This document shows positions 52,436-60,388 of a stretch of DNA of 64,000 nucleotides, piece by piece. The position numbers and the translations under genes were made by a program. The stretch lies in NCBI GenBank assembly GCA_018399635.1, contig JAGYOH010000005.1:62001-126000 (forward strand), in the 5' to 3' direction. The stretch comes from Clostridia bacterium (GTDB lineage: Bacteria; Bacillota; Clostridia; Peptostreptococcales; Acidaminobacteraceae). Positions within the stretch are counted from its first letter, which is position 1. The number at the start of each line of letters is the position of its first letter. Below the pieces are notes generated by a model, which was not told the DNA's origin, did not search any database, and saw nothing but the letters and a program-made list of their open reading frames with translations.

Positions 52436-53137
52436 ATGAAAGCAAAAAAAATGACTGTGATACTCATGATGATCCTGGTTCTGTCCCTGGCCGCAGGTTG
52501 CGCCAAGGAAGAACCTGTGCCAGTGATTGAAGCGGCTGCCGTAGTGAACGGCGTCCCCATCGCCATGGCGGACTATGAATCCTCCCTGGCCCAGACCATC
52601 GCCACCTATGAACAATACGGCATCACCTTTGATACCGAGGAAAGCGAACCCTTGAAAAAGGAAATCTCAGACCAGGTGATCCAGACCCTTGTCGACAATG
52701 AAATCCTCCTCCAGGAGGCCCGGGAAAGGGGCTTTGACATCAGCCAGGAACGGCTTGCCGAGGAGCTTGAAATTCTCAAGGGCCAGTTCACCACCCCGGA
52801 GGAATATGACACCGCCCTGTCGGCGGCGGGCTACACCGAAGAGGACCTGATGGCCATGATGGCTGACGAGATCGTCATCAACGACTACCTCATGGACCTG
52901 GTCAAGGCCATTGAGATTTCAGAGGAAGAAATCGCCGCCTACTACGAAGACGCCCTTATCACCGCCCAGGCCCAGTACGATGACCTGGAGGATCCCGAAG
53001 AGCCCTTCAGTTTCCCCACTTTGGAGGAATCCGTCGAGGCCATCAAAAGCGAACTCCTGGCGGCCAGACAACAGGAAATAATCGAAGACGTCATTGAAGG
53101 TCTCCGGGAGACCGCGGATATCGAAATCCTGCTTTAA
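52436..53137 (+). CDS. SurA N-terminal domain lipoprotein
   Basis: 233 residues. Signal MKAKKMTVILMMILVLSLAAGC with lipobox. The mature part has the SurA_N/PrsA-type pattern: AAVVNGVPIAMADYESSLAQTIATYEQYG, then VIQTLVDNEILLQEARERGFDISQERLAEELE, FTTPEEYDTALSAAGYTEEDL and a long acidic helix. No rotamase domain is present, so it is a chaperone-like module alone. The start at 52436 follows GAGAGGAG. It lies alone on the plus strand with its own promoter and terminator. Confidence 0.85.
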   Translation: MKAKKMTVILMMILVLSLAAGCAKEEPVPVIEAAAVVNGVPIAMADYESSLAQTIATYEQYGITFDTEESEPLKKEISDQVIQTLVDNEILLQEARERGFDISQERLAEELEILKGQFTTPEEYDTALSAAGYTEEDLMAMMADEIVINDYLMDLVKAIEISEEEIAAYYEDALITAQAQYDDLEDPEEPFSFPTLEESVEAIKSELLAARQQEIIEDVIEGLRETADIEILL

Positions 53138-53143
53138 GAAAAT

Positions 53144-53170
53144 GCTGTTTCAGAAGTCTTCTGAAACAGC
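53144..53170 (+). terminator. Terminator after the SurA-like gene
   Basis: Perfect stem GCTGTTTCAGA / TCTGAAACAGC followed by seven T residues on the plus strand. Confidence 0.93.
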
Positions 53171-53211
53171 TTTTTTTGGGTGATTGTCCATGACTCCCCT
53201 GCCGTCTTTTC

Positions 53212-53260
53212 GAAAAACGGCCATTCCCTGAGGCTGTCAACCCTCGGAAAAGGCCGTAAG
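53212..53260 (-). terminator. Probable terminator after the permease pair
   Basis: On the minus strand CGGCC(TTTTCCGAGG) ... (CCTCAGGGAAT)GGCCG forms an interrupted stem followed by TTTTTCG. Confidence 0.6.
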
Positions 53261-53263
53261 GAA

Positions 53264-53788
53264 TCATTGATCGATTTTGGGCAGTTCGTAGCCGATTTTC
53301 TCCAGATGCCGGCCAAGATAGATGGATCCCAGAAATATGAAGGGAAGGGAGGCCAGCAGCCGGATCAGGGTGAATTTGATGCCCAGCATCCCCGCCTCCA
53401 TGATGGTCATGGGAATCATGAAGAGGGAGGCCGCCGTCACGTAACTGAGAATGGAACTGTATTTGGCCCCCTTGTGGTAGAGGGCGTTGGCCAGGGGAAA
53501 GGCGACGAAGGTGCCTCCCACCGTCGTCGACGCCAGGAGGACCGCCCAGACAAATCTCAAGGGGTTGTTGGTGTTGCCGAAGTGCTTCTCCACCTTTTCC
53601 CGTCTGGCCCAAACATCGAAGAGACCGATGAGAACGAAGGCCGGCGGGATGATCAGGACCATGTCCCTGGCGAAGATCATGAAATTGTCGAAAATCCTTA
53701 TGCCGAAGTCGTACTCCAGGAGAAAGGAAACCCCGGAAAAAGTCAGAAACAGCAAGAACACACCGTAATTTTTCAGAGTCTGTTTCAT
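53264..53788 (-). CDS. Permease, second half (DUF318-type)
   Basis: 174 residues with five membrane segments. PPAFVLIGLFDVWARREKVEKHFG and the small-residue loop STTVGGTFVAFPLANALYHKGAKYSSILSYVTAASLF are typical of one half of PF03773-type permeases. It overlaps the other half-gene by four bases. Permeases of this group move small oxyanions or organoarsenicals in some bacteria; the CsoR-type repressor upstream suggests a metal or sulfur-species signal. Confidence 0.75.
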   Translation of the reverse strand: MKQTLKNYGVFLLFLTFSGVSFLLEYDFGIRIFDNFMIFARDMVLIIPPAFVLIGLFDVWARREKVEKHFGNTNNPLRFVWAVLLASTTVGGTFVAFPLANALYHKGAKYSSILSYVTAASLFMIPMTIMEAGMLGIKFTLIRLLASLPFIFLGSIYLGRHLEKIGYELPKIDQ

Positions 53789-54270
53789 CCCAGACCCACC
53801 TCCCCGTAGAAGATCCCTGTCACGAGGGCGATGGCGGCGGCGATGAAAAAGCCCACTAGATTTCTCAGCAGAGTGGCCCTTTTCCCGAAGTATTCTTTCT
53901 CCAGGGGATAGGTCACCACCCCCACCAGCATCAGGGAGGTCACGAAACCCGCCACCACCATGTACTGGACTCCCCGGGCCACCAGGATCTTGGCCAGGGG
54001 ATAGGCGATGAAGCCGGGCATCATGGTGATGCTGCCCAGGATCAGACTCGAGATCAAGCCGAGAAAAATCCTTTCCTGTCCCAGGGTTTCAATGATGATC
54101 TCCTCGCTGAGGAGCAGTACGATCGCAATGATCACCAGCAGTTTCAAATAGCTGGGCATGGTTTTTTTCAGCTTCATCATCCCTCTTTTGAGTCCCGTCC
54201 GGGTCTTTTCCCGGTCAAGGAAAAAGGAAATCAAAAGGGCCATTCCCGTGAATACGTATAATCCTGCCAT
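53785..54270 (-). CDS. Permease, first half (DUF318-type)
   Basis: 161 residues with four or five membrane segments. The loop SSLILGSITMMPGFIAYPLAKILVARGVQYMVVAGFVTSLMLVGVVTYPLEKEYFG mirrors the corresponding loop in the neighbouring half (STTVGGTFVAFPLANALY ...), so the pair looks like a split inverted-repeat transporter. It lies eight bases after the CsoR-type gene. Confidence 0.75.
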   Translation of the reverse strand: MAGLYVFTGMALLISFFLDREKTRTGLKRGMMKLKKTMPSYLKLLVIIAIVLLLSEEIIIETLGQERIFLGLISSLILGSITMMPGFIAYPLAKILVARGVQYMVVAGFVTSLMLVGVVTYPLEKEYFGKRATLLRNLVGFFIAAAIALVTGIFYGEVGLG

Positions 54271-54278
54271 AGTGCCTC

Positions 54279-54542
54279 CTAACGTGATACCTTGTCGAAA
54301 AGCATCATCACCTCGTCCACCTTCTCCTCTCCCTTCCCCTCTAAAAAGGCATCCCGCACACAGGAATTCATGTGCTGGCGAAGGATCAGACCGTTGGACT
54401 TTTTGAGAATACTCGATACTGCCAGAATCTGATTGGAAATATCCACGCAGTAACGGTCGGTTTCAATCATTTTCATGATGCCGTCAATTTGTCCCCTCGC
54501 TGTCTTGAGCAGCTCGAGGGCCGCTTTTTTTTCTGGATTCAT
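54279..54542 (-). CDS. csoR: CsoR/RcnR family metal- or persulfide-sensing repressor
   Basis: 87 residues, all helical. The ligand set is visible: Cys in MIETDRYCVDISNQI, and His and Cys in LRQHMNSCVRDAF. This C-H-C pattern fits copper-sensing CsoR, while persulfide-sensing CstR proteins lack the histidine. I chose the ATG at 54542 after a GGAGG-type site. A C/G-rich inverted repeat immediately upstream is the likely operator. Confidence 0.85.
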   Translation of the reverse strand: MNPEKKAALELLKTARGQIDGIMKMIETDRYCVDISNQILAVSSILKKSNGLILRQHMNSCVRDAFLEGKGEEKVDEVMMLFDKVSR

Positions 54543-54553
54543 ACCCACCTCCC

Positions 54554-54572
54554 ACCCCCCTCCCCGGGGGGT
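54554..54572. promoter_or_regulatory. CsoR-type operator
   Basis: ACCCCCC-TCCCC-GGGGGGT, a perfect 7-bp inverted repeat with 5-base centre just upstream of the repressor start. The C-run/G-run shape is typical of CsoR-family sites. Confidence 0.7.
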
Positions 54573-54620
54573 GTTATCAGTATACCCTGTCCGGGGGAAA
54601 ATATCCACAAAAAAAAAGAA

Positions 54621-54636
54621 AAGACCCGGGGGTCTT
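54621..54636 (-). terminator. Terminator after the diguanylate cyclase gene
   Basis: Stem AAGACCC / GGGTCTT followed on the minus strand by TTCTTTTTTTTTG. Confidence 0.85.
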
Positions 54637-54643
54637 GACTTTA

Positions 54644-55972
54644 TCAGTCCTGCCTGCGGTCTTTGCTCAGATACATCCGCTCATCGGCCTTGCGGATCAA
54701 AGTATCCAGCTCGGTTCCGTCCTCCGGAAACCGGGCGATGCCGTAACTGAAGGAGGGATTGAAGGCCTCCGCCTTCACTTGACACTTGAAATCCTTCATT
54801 TGATCGAGAATCTGCCTGAATTTGAGGTCCAGGGCCTCCGGGTCGGCTTTGAAAAAGACCCCGATGAATTCATCCCCCCCGTACCGGGCCAGGACATCAC
54901 TGGTTCGAATGCTCTTTTTCATTTCAGCGGCGATTCTCACAATCACCGCATCCCCCGCCAGATGACCCAGTTCATCATTGATTTTTTTGAGCTCATCGAC
55001 ATCCACCATGACCAGGGAGAAGGTCTCCCGGTACCTGAGGGCCTTTTGTCGGAGCTTTTCAAATTCCTGGTCAAAATAGTAGCGATTGTTCAGCTTGGTG
55101 AGATGGTCGTGATGGGCGATGAAGACCTTTTCCCGAAAAAGAAAATGATTGCTCACGGCGATCTGGGAATGGACCCGGATGAACTCCATGGACAGCTTGT
55201 CGGTTTCATCGAAGGCGTCGGACTCCGTGGAGTCGATATTGATCAGGCCGAAGAGCTCTTCGTCGTAGAAGATGGGGGCGGAAATGGAGGACTTGATGAG
55301 TCTGCTCTCCTCATTGTTCACATAGAATTTTTTAGCCGGTTCATAAATGTCCACATCCGATATGACGGCGACGCCGTCCATGCGGCCCTGGGTGGCCTTG
55401 TAGAGAAAGGCTTCCTCCACGGGCAGCCTGAAGCCGTAGACCTCCTTGGCGTACCCCTCGGCGGCCACCACCTTGAGTTGATCCCCCTCCTTGATCATCA
55501 CCGACCCGATGTCCCCCTTGTCGATGGTGAGGATCACCTGTTTCAGGATGAAATGAAAGATTTCCCCCAGGTCCTCCATTTTCAGAATCTGCTTGCTCAC
55601 CTCCAGCATAAGGTCCCTTTGACGAAGGGTCTGTTTGAGCAGGGCCTCGGACCGTTCACAGGCATCCAACTCCCTGACCTCATAGAGCATGACCGGTGCA
55701 TCAGCCAGTATCGCCTCTTGTCCTTCAAAAACAAGATTCCTGTCCTGCTTTTCCACGATGACCTTCACCTTCCCTTCATGAGACTTCTCCATATCAGACC
55801 GGGTCAATTTCTCGATTTCATCCGGTGTCAGACTTTTCACCAATGCCCCTGCAGAGGGACTGGTGTATGCGATTCCCGACGAATCCACTGCGATGACGGT
55901 AATCTTCAAGGCGGTATCCAAAAATTTCAATCCTTCCGAGGTAACCCGGGCTGGTGATCGCCTGGTCATCAT
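54644..55972 (-). CDS. Diguanylate cyclase with PAS-like and GAF domains
   Basis: 442 residues. Residues 10-100 look like a PAS-type sensor, residues 140-270 a GAF domain (SVMIKEGDQLKVVAAEGYA ... GLINIDSTESDAFDETD), and residues 285-442 the GGDEF domain. The active site reads ARYGGDEFIGVF, and an RTSD inhibitory site lies five residues before it, so the enzyme should make c-di-GMP and be product-inhibited. No EAL or HD-GYP domain is present. A structured leader RNA precedes the gene. Confidence 0.92.
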   Translation of the reverse strand: MMTRRSPARVTSEGLKFLDTALKITVIAVDSSGIAYTSPSAGALVKSLTPDEIEKLTRSDMEKSHEGKVKVIVEKQDRNLVFEGQEAILADAPVMLYEVRELDACERSEALLKQTLRQRDLMLEVSKQILKMEDLGEIFHFILKQVILTIDKGDIGSVMIKEGDQLKVVAAEGYAKEVYGFRLPVEEAFLYKATQGRMDGVAVISDVDIYEPAKKFYVNNEESRLIKSSISAPIFYDEELFGLINIDSTESDAFDETDKLSMEFIRVHSQIAVSNHFLFREKVFIAHHDHLTKLNNRYYFDQEFEKLRQKALRYRETFSLVMVDVDELKKINDELGHLAGDAVIVRIAAEMKKSIRTSDVLARYGGDEFIGVFFKADPEALDLKFRQILDQMKDFKCQVKAEAFNPSFSYGIARFPEDGTELDTLIRKADERMYLSKDRRQD

Positions 55973-55974
55973 CC

Positions 55975-56119
55975 CCCATCACCCTCCATCACTGATCAAA
56001 TTTTTTTGACTTTTCCTTTTCAAATGCTCATGTGGCTTGCCACCCAGGTCCCGTCATCCCTGGCATCCTGCTGGTTCCAGTATACAGGCCAGGGGGAAAG
56101 AGGAACAGGGCAAGTTCCT
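55975..56119 (-). other. Structured 5' leader of the diguanylate cyclase gene
   Basis: Three hairpins follow the promoter on the minus strand: AGGAAC/GTTCCT (56101-56119), CCCTGGC/GCCAGGG (56058-56094, with inner CCTG/CAGG pairing) and GTGGC/GCCAC (56032-56043). About 145 bases separate the predicted start site from the coding region. It does not match a riboswitch class I know. Confidence 0.5.
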
Positions 56120-56123
56120 GTCA

Positions 56124-56153
56124 ATTCTACCACAGCAAGTGTTAATCTGTCTA
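56124..56153 (-). promoter_or_regulatory. Promoter of the diguanylate cyclase gene
   Basis: TAGACA (56148-56153), 18-base spacer, TAGAAT (56124-56129) on the minus strand. Confidence 0.65.
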
Positions 56154-56218
56154 TTTATTCATTTTATCAATCGAATATCAGGTTTTAAGCGGTATTTTCA
56201 GGATGATTGATCGAAAAA

Positions 56219-56253
56219 AAGGACCTCCCCGGTCAGGCCTTGGGGAGGTCCTT
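56219..56253 (-). terminator. Terminator after the LysM hydrolase gene
   Basis: 12-bp perfect stem AAGGACCTCCCC / GGGGAGGTCCTT followed by five T residues on the minus strand. Confidence 0.92.
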
Positions 56254-56261
56254 GTCATGGC

Positions 56262-58148
56262 TTATCTCAAACTTTCCAGGAAGAAATCACCGATGCTGTC
56301 TTCCACCGTCGCCGTGACCACCGGCTGGTCACTGTAGAAGCCGTAGCCGTGGTCGGCCTCGGCCACCGTCACACCGGTGGCCCGGGTATAGGCCGCCAAT
56401 ACCGCTTCATTGACCGCCGGCGGCACCGTGGTGTCCCTCAGGCCGTAGACCACCAGCATGTCCCCCTGGTAGGCATCAATGGCTTCAAGGGGTCTGGAAG
56501 CCAGCATTTCATCGAACCAGGCCAGGCTCAGGGTCTGGGTCTGACCCCAGATGGTGGTGAAATCCGCATAGCCCTTCGCCGTGGTGGCGGCCTCCAGATA
56601 GAGGGCCTCATAGGCTTCTTCGCCCCCCAGGAAACTGACCATCATCTCGTAGCCCCAGTCGGCGGAGGGGGCCAGAAGAGCCATGGCCCTGTAGGGATTG
56701 CCTTCTTCTGAACCGATGTGCAGGGCGATCCGCCCTCCCATGCTGTAACCCATGATCCCCAGCTTCGAATCGTCCACTGGATAATTTTCAAGAATATAGG
56801 CGAGACCCGCATTGGAATCGGCAATCATTTTCGAAAGAATATTGTCGGTGAAGGGCTCTGCACTGTCCCCGGTTCCGGGAAAGTCCATCCTGATGGACAG
56901 GATGCCCCGGTCGGCCAGGGCTTCAGCCACCCCGGCGAAACCGCCGTTCTCCTGCCGGCCTCCGCCGTGGCCGTGGTTCATCACGACGGCAGGGAAAGGG
57001 CCTTCCCCTTCAGGGACCACGATGGTCGCAGGTACCAGGCGACCGTCGTTTTCCATCATGACCACCTCTTCGGTATAGACGGGAAGCAGGGTGTCCTCAA
57101 ACCAGTCGGCGGTGAGACCCATGAGTTCATCGAAGGCCGTCATGTCTCCGGTGAAAATGTTGTAGGTGTGGTCCGCCCCCTGGACCAGGGCGACCCGGGA
57201 GTTTTCATGAGAGGAGGCCTCGACGATGAGCCGGGCGTTCACGGGATCCACCGTGGTGTCCATGGCCCCGTTGACGGCCAGCACCGGGGCGTCCGAATGG
57301 GAGAAGACCTCAAGGACGTCGGTGGCATACACCTCGTCAAACCACTGCAGACCGAGTTTCAGAGGAGACCGCCAGTCGTATTCCAGCATCGAATAGCCCT
57401 GGTCCCTGGCCACCTCGTAGGCCGCTTCATCCCCCACCACGGTGAGGTCGGGAGCCCCGGCCCAGGTCAGGACCGACTGGAAGGAGCGGTTGTGGGCGGC
57501 GGCCAGAAGAGCGATGGTGCCGCCCTGGCTCCAACCCATGACCCCGATTCTCGTGGGATCCACCACGCTGATGCTTTGCATGAACTCCAAGGCCTTTTCA
57601 GCGTCTGAAATCGCCGTCGTATAGTTGTAATCGATGTAATCCACCTGACTGTCACCGGTCCCGATGAAATCGATCCGGATACTGGCAATGCCTGCCTCGG
57701 CGAAGGCCGGAGCCATCAGGTCATAACCGCCTCCGGCTTCATGCTTGTCGGAGCCGGTCCCGTGGAGCATGACCACGGCGGGGAGTCCGCTGCCGCCCAT
57801 GGGCAGGGTCACGATGGCGGGAATTTCGTAATCCCCGTTGGGAATCGAAAGATGATATTCCATATAGCCTTCCTTGGCCACTGCTTTCACCCCATTCCCA
57901 GGAGTCCGGGGACTTTCGGCCCCGGTCCCCTCGGGGATTTCCAGCACCGTGCCGATTCCCAGCTTCAAGACATCCTCAATGCCGTTGTGGCCGGCAATGT
58001 CCTCCCAGGGAACCCCGTAGGTCACACCGAGATCCCAGAGGGTATCGCCGGAGACCACCTCATGGGTCTGGGCGAAGCTCATGGCAGAAGTCGAAAACAT
58101 CATGAGCAGAATCAACACCAGGGACAATTTTTTCTTAAAACCCTTCAT
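56262..58148 (-). CDS. Secreted LysM protein with two alpha/beta hydrolase domains
   Basis: 628 residues. A signal peptide (LSLVLILLMMFSTSAMSFA) is followed by a LysM module at about 28-72 (THEVVSGDTLWDLGVTYGV). Two related alpha/beta hydrolase domains follow. The first has LHGTGSDKHEAGGGYDLMAPAFAEAGIASIRIDF-type sequence and the nucleophile elbow GWSQGG near residue 205. The second has NHGHGGGRQENGGFAGVAEALADRGILSIRMDF-type sequence and GYSMGG near 475. It probably sits in the cell wall and cleaves an ester or amide. GGAGG supports the start at 58148. Confidence 0.88.
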   Translation of the reverse strand: MKGFKKKLSLVLILLMMFSTSAMSFAQTHEVVSGDTLWDLGVTYGVPWEDIAGHNGIEDVLKLGIGTVLEIPEGTGAESPRTPGNGVKAVAKEGYMEYHLSIPNGDYEIPAIVTLPMGGSGLPAVVMLHGTGSDKHEAGGGYDLMAPAFAEAGIASIRIDFIGTGDSQVDYIDYNYTTAISDAEKALEFMQSISVVDPTRIGVMGWSQGGTIALLAAAHNRSFQSVLTWAGAPDLTVVGDEAAYEVARDQGYSMLEYDWRSPLKLGLQWFDEVYATDVLEVFSHSDAPVLAVNGAMDTTVDPVNARLIVEASSHENSRVALVQGADHTYNIFTGDMTAFDELMGLTADWFEDTLLPVYTEEVVMMENDGRLVPATIVVPEGEGPFPAVVMNHGHGGGRQENGGFAGVAEALADRGILSIRMDFPGTGDSAEPFTDNILSKMIADSNAGLAYILENYPVDDSKLGIMGYSMGGRIALHIGSEEGNPYRAMALLAPSADWGYEMMVSFLGGEEAYEALYLEAATTAKGYADFTTIWGQTQTLSLAWFDEMLASRPLEAIDAYQGDMLVVYGLRDTTVPPAVNEAVLAAYTRATGVTVAEADHGYGFYSDQPVVTATVEDSIGDFFLESLR

Positions 58149-58287
58149 ACAGCAACCTCCTGGATTTTTTTGTCCGTTCACCAGCGGAAGCGACCGGACT
58201 TGACCCTATTCTATCATGAGGATTGACATAATATTCAGAAAATGTCTCTTCAGCCGCAATTATTTTCACTTGAACCGACTCAAACAA

Positions 58288-58315
58288 AAAGACTCCCCAA
58301 GCTTAAGGAGTCTTT
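58288..58315 (-). terminator. Terminator after the thioesterase gene
   Basis: Stem AAAGACTCC / GGAGTCTTT with a 10-base loop, followed by TTG on the minus strand within a T-rich run. Confidence 0.75.
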
Positions 58316-58323
58316 CATTGACG

Positions 58324-58767
58324 TCACTCTTCACGAACCGGGACCTCCCCCGGTCCGGGGGGAAGGATAAAAAAGGTCCCCGAGGCGCTGACCAGGAGAT
58401 TGCCGGCCTCGTCGGTGATTTCAGCCCGGCATCTCAAGGTGCTGGCGCCCCGGTGGATCACCCATCCCCTGGCCTCGATCCGGCTGCCCGCCGGCAGATT
58501 CCTGATGTAGCTGACACTGAGCTCCAGGGTCACGGTCTTGAGTTCGAAAGTGGCCACCGCCGTGCCCATGGCCACGTCACAGATCGAAGCCAGCGCACCG
58601 CCGTGGATCATCCCCTGGTGATTGAGGTGTTTTTCCTCCACCCCAAAACCCAGGGTCGCCTGTCCTTCTTCCACGGCCCTGAGCTCAAGACCCAGACATT
58701 TCTCAAATCCGCGGCCTTCGGAAAGCCCCAGAAAATAATCCTGCAACCACTGGTATTGTTCTCTCAT
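58324..58767 (-). CDS. PaaI family thioesterase
   Basis: 147 residues, a single hotdog fold. Family features include LNHQGMIHGGALASICDVAMGTAVA near residue 55, with the HGG turn and acidic residue used in catalysis, and LELSVSYIRNLPAGSRIEARGWVIHRGASTLRCRAEI. It hydrolyses acyl-CoA thioesters of unknown chain. It lies between the tRNA-Gly gene and the LysM protein and has its own terminator. Confidence 0.85.
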   Translation of the reverse strand: MREQYQWLQDYFLGLSEGRGFEKCLGLELRAVEEGQATLGFGVEEKHLNHQGMIHGGALASICDVAMGTAVATFELKTVTLELSVSYIRNLPAGSRIEARGWVIHRGASTLRCRAEITDEAGNLLVSASGTFFILPPGPGEVPVREE

Positions 58768-58785
58768 CCTTCACCTCTTCCTATA

Positions 58786-58822
58786 AAAAACTCCTCAAGA
58801 ACCCGGGGTCTTGAAGAGTTTT
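58786..58822. terminator. Hairpin downstream of the tRNA gene
   Basis: AAACTCCTCAAGA / TCTTGAAGAGTTT around a CCCGGGG loop. T runs on both sides make it a likely terminator for tRNA-Gly on the minus strand. Confidence 0.65.
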
Positions 58823-58839
58823 CTCAGTGACATCCATGG

Positions 58840-58910
58840 AGCGGGTGATGGGAATTGAACCCACGCAGCTGGCTTGGGAAGCCAGAACTCTACCACTGAG
58901 CTACACCCGC
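58840..58910 (-). tRNA. tRNA-Gly (anticodon CCC)
   Basis: A full cloverleaf on the minus strand: acceptor GCGGGTG/CACCCGC, D-arm GCTCAGTGGTAGAGT, anticodon stem CTGGC/GCCAG around the loop TTCCCAA (anticodon CCC, reads GGG), and T-arm with GGTTCAATTCC. The CCA end is not encoded. Confidence 0.95.
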
Positions 58911-59120
58911 ATAAATCCAATGCTCTCATATTTTAACACAAGTCAGGTTGATAGTCGATAGGAAAATCGGCGAAGGGAGGGACAAAAAAGCGGATTCGTG
59001 AAAAATTCACGTTGAAGTCGTTAATGACGCACTTAAAATCCGGTTTACAGGGTGTTAAACTAAACTTGCAATCACTTGATGTCCCTACCCGACCGTGTGT
59101 CTGTAAAGCAGGTGAAAACC

Positions 59121-60296
59121 GTGAACAGAAAATCTACCCGAATTTTATTTTTGATTTCTGTATTGATTCTCGTGGGAATGATTGGCAGCGCCGCCTTGAC
59201 CAGTCTGTCTTTCTCACGGGATATTGCTGCGGGCAGGATCCTGTCGGACCTTGATGGCAACGCCGCCGTGACCTTCATCCCCCTGTCGGGCTATGAGGAT
59301 CACGTCAAAAGCCTCGGCAACGGGGAAGTCTTCTTCGACCTCACTGAAGCCCTGGCCGACGGCGCGGCAGGGGGCTTCAACGCGGCCTCCTTCTTCGCCA
59401 TCGGTTCGGAGGGCAATGAGGTCTTCAGCCTCAGCAACCACAGCGACCTGGCCGTCACCCTGAGTCTCCGCGAAAGCACCGGCGGCCTCGCTCTTGAGGG
59501 AAATACCGGGCCCTTGGAGCCGGGGGAAACCGGTTCCTATTATTTCACCATCGATACTGACGGCATGCCACCGGGAACGGCCATTACAGGCATCCTCCGG
59601 GTGACCAGCGATGATGAAGCCTCTGAGGAGGCCGGGGGCGGCTCCTCCGGCGGCATTGTCCTCCCGCCACTGTCACCGGCCATCTTCTATGATTTCACCC
59701 TGGATCAGACCGATCTCGAAGATTTCATCGCCCTGCGCTACTGGGACGAGGCCCCTGAAGGCCTGGTCTCCAACGACGCCCTGCTCTTCATTGAAAACCC
59801 CTACGATACCTACACCCTCTCCACCACCGCCCTGCTGTCGGATCCCGCCAACGCCTCCCAATCCTACGGGGGTTACGGCCTTTTCTTTGAAACCACCCTT
59901 GACGAAAGTGACCGCGACACCGGATATATTCTGCAGTTCGACCGCCAGCTGGCGGCTCTGGTCGTCAGACCCCGGTCCTACGGTAACGAGTCCCACACCC
60001 TCCTGAGAATCATGAATACCGACTCCCCCAACCACACCACCCTCTTCCATTCGGACCTGATTCCCACCAGCCTCAGGGATCCCTGGTGGAGCCAGGAGCA
60101 CGAAATGTCCCTGACGGTGACCGATCCTGACCCCGCCACTCCTGAAAAACTCCTCAGCGTGGCTGTCGACGGAGAGGTGATTCTTGAAAACTACGCCTTT
60201 ACCGGCCTCGAACCCGGAACGACCCAGTACACCGGATTCAGGACTTGGGCGGTTTCCGCCACCTACGAAAGCCTGTCCATCACCCCGGGTCAATGA
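59121..60296 (+). CDS. Secreted or surface protein with beta-rich C-terminal domain
   Basis: 391 residues from a GTG with AGG eight bases upstream; an ATG at 59079 is a longer alternative. One N-terminal helix (ILFLISVLILVGMIGSAAL) is followed by a domain that weakly resembles DUF1102 (RILSDLDGNAAVTFIPL ... GFNAASFFAIGSEGNEVFSLSNHSDLAVTLSLR). After a GGGSSGGIVLPP linker comes a concanavalin-like domain (LFFETTLDESDRDTGYILQFDRQLAALVVRP). Its role is unknown. It stands alone on the plus strand. Confidence 0.75.
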   Translation: MNRKSTRILFLISVLILVGMIGSAALTSLSFSRDIAAGRILSDLDGNAAVTFIPLSGYEDHVKSLGNGEVFFDLTEALADGAAGGFNAASFFAIGSEGNEVFSLSNHSDLAVTLSLRESTGGLALEGNTGPLEPGETGSYYFTIDTDGMPPGTAITGILRVTSDDEASEEAGGGSSGGIVLPPLSPAIFYDFTLDQTDLEDFIALRYWDEAPEGLVSNDALLFIENPYDTYTLSTTALLSDPANASQSYGGYGLFFETTLDESDRDTGYILQFDRQLAALVVRPRSYGNESHTLLRIMNTDSPNHTTLFHSDLIPTSLRDPWWSQEHEMSLTVTDPDPATPEKLLSVAVDGEVILENYAFTGLEPGTTQYTGFRTWAVSATYESLSITPGQ

Positions 60297-60338
60297 CCCT
60301 GGCCGACCCCGGACCCCCTCCGGGTGACCATCAACCTG

Positions 60339-60381
60339 AAAAAACCCCCCGGCGGTCTTTCAAGACCTTGGGAGGTTTTTT
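60339..60381. terminator. Bidirectional terminator between convergent genes
   Basis: AAAAAACCCCCC / GGGAGGTTTTTT with an inner GGTCTTTCAAGACC hairpin. It serves the surface protein gene and the NarL-type regulator gene. Confidence 0.75.
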
Positions 60382-60388
60382 TGGTAGG

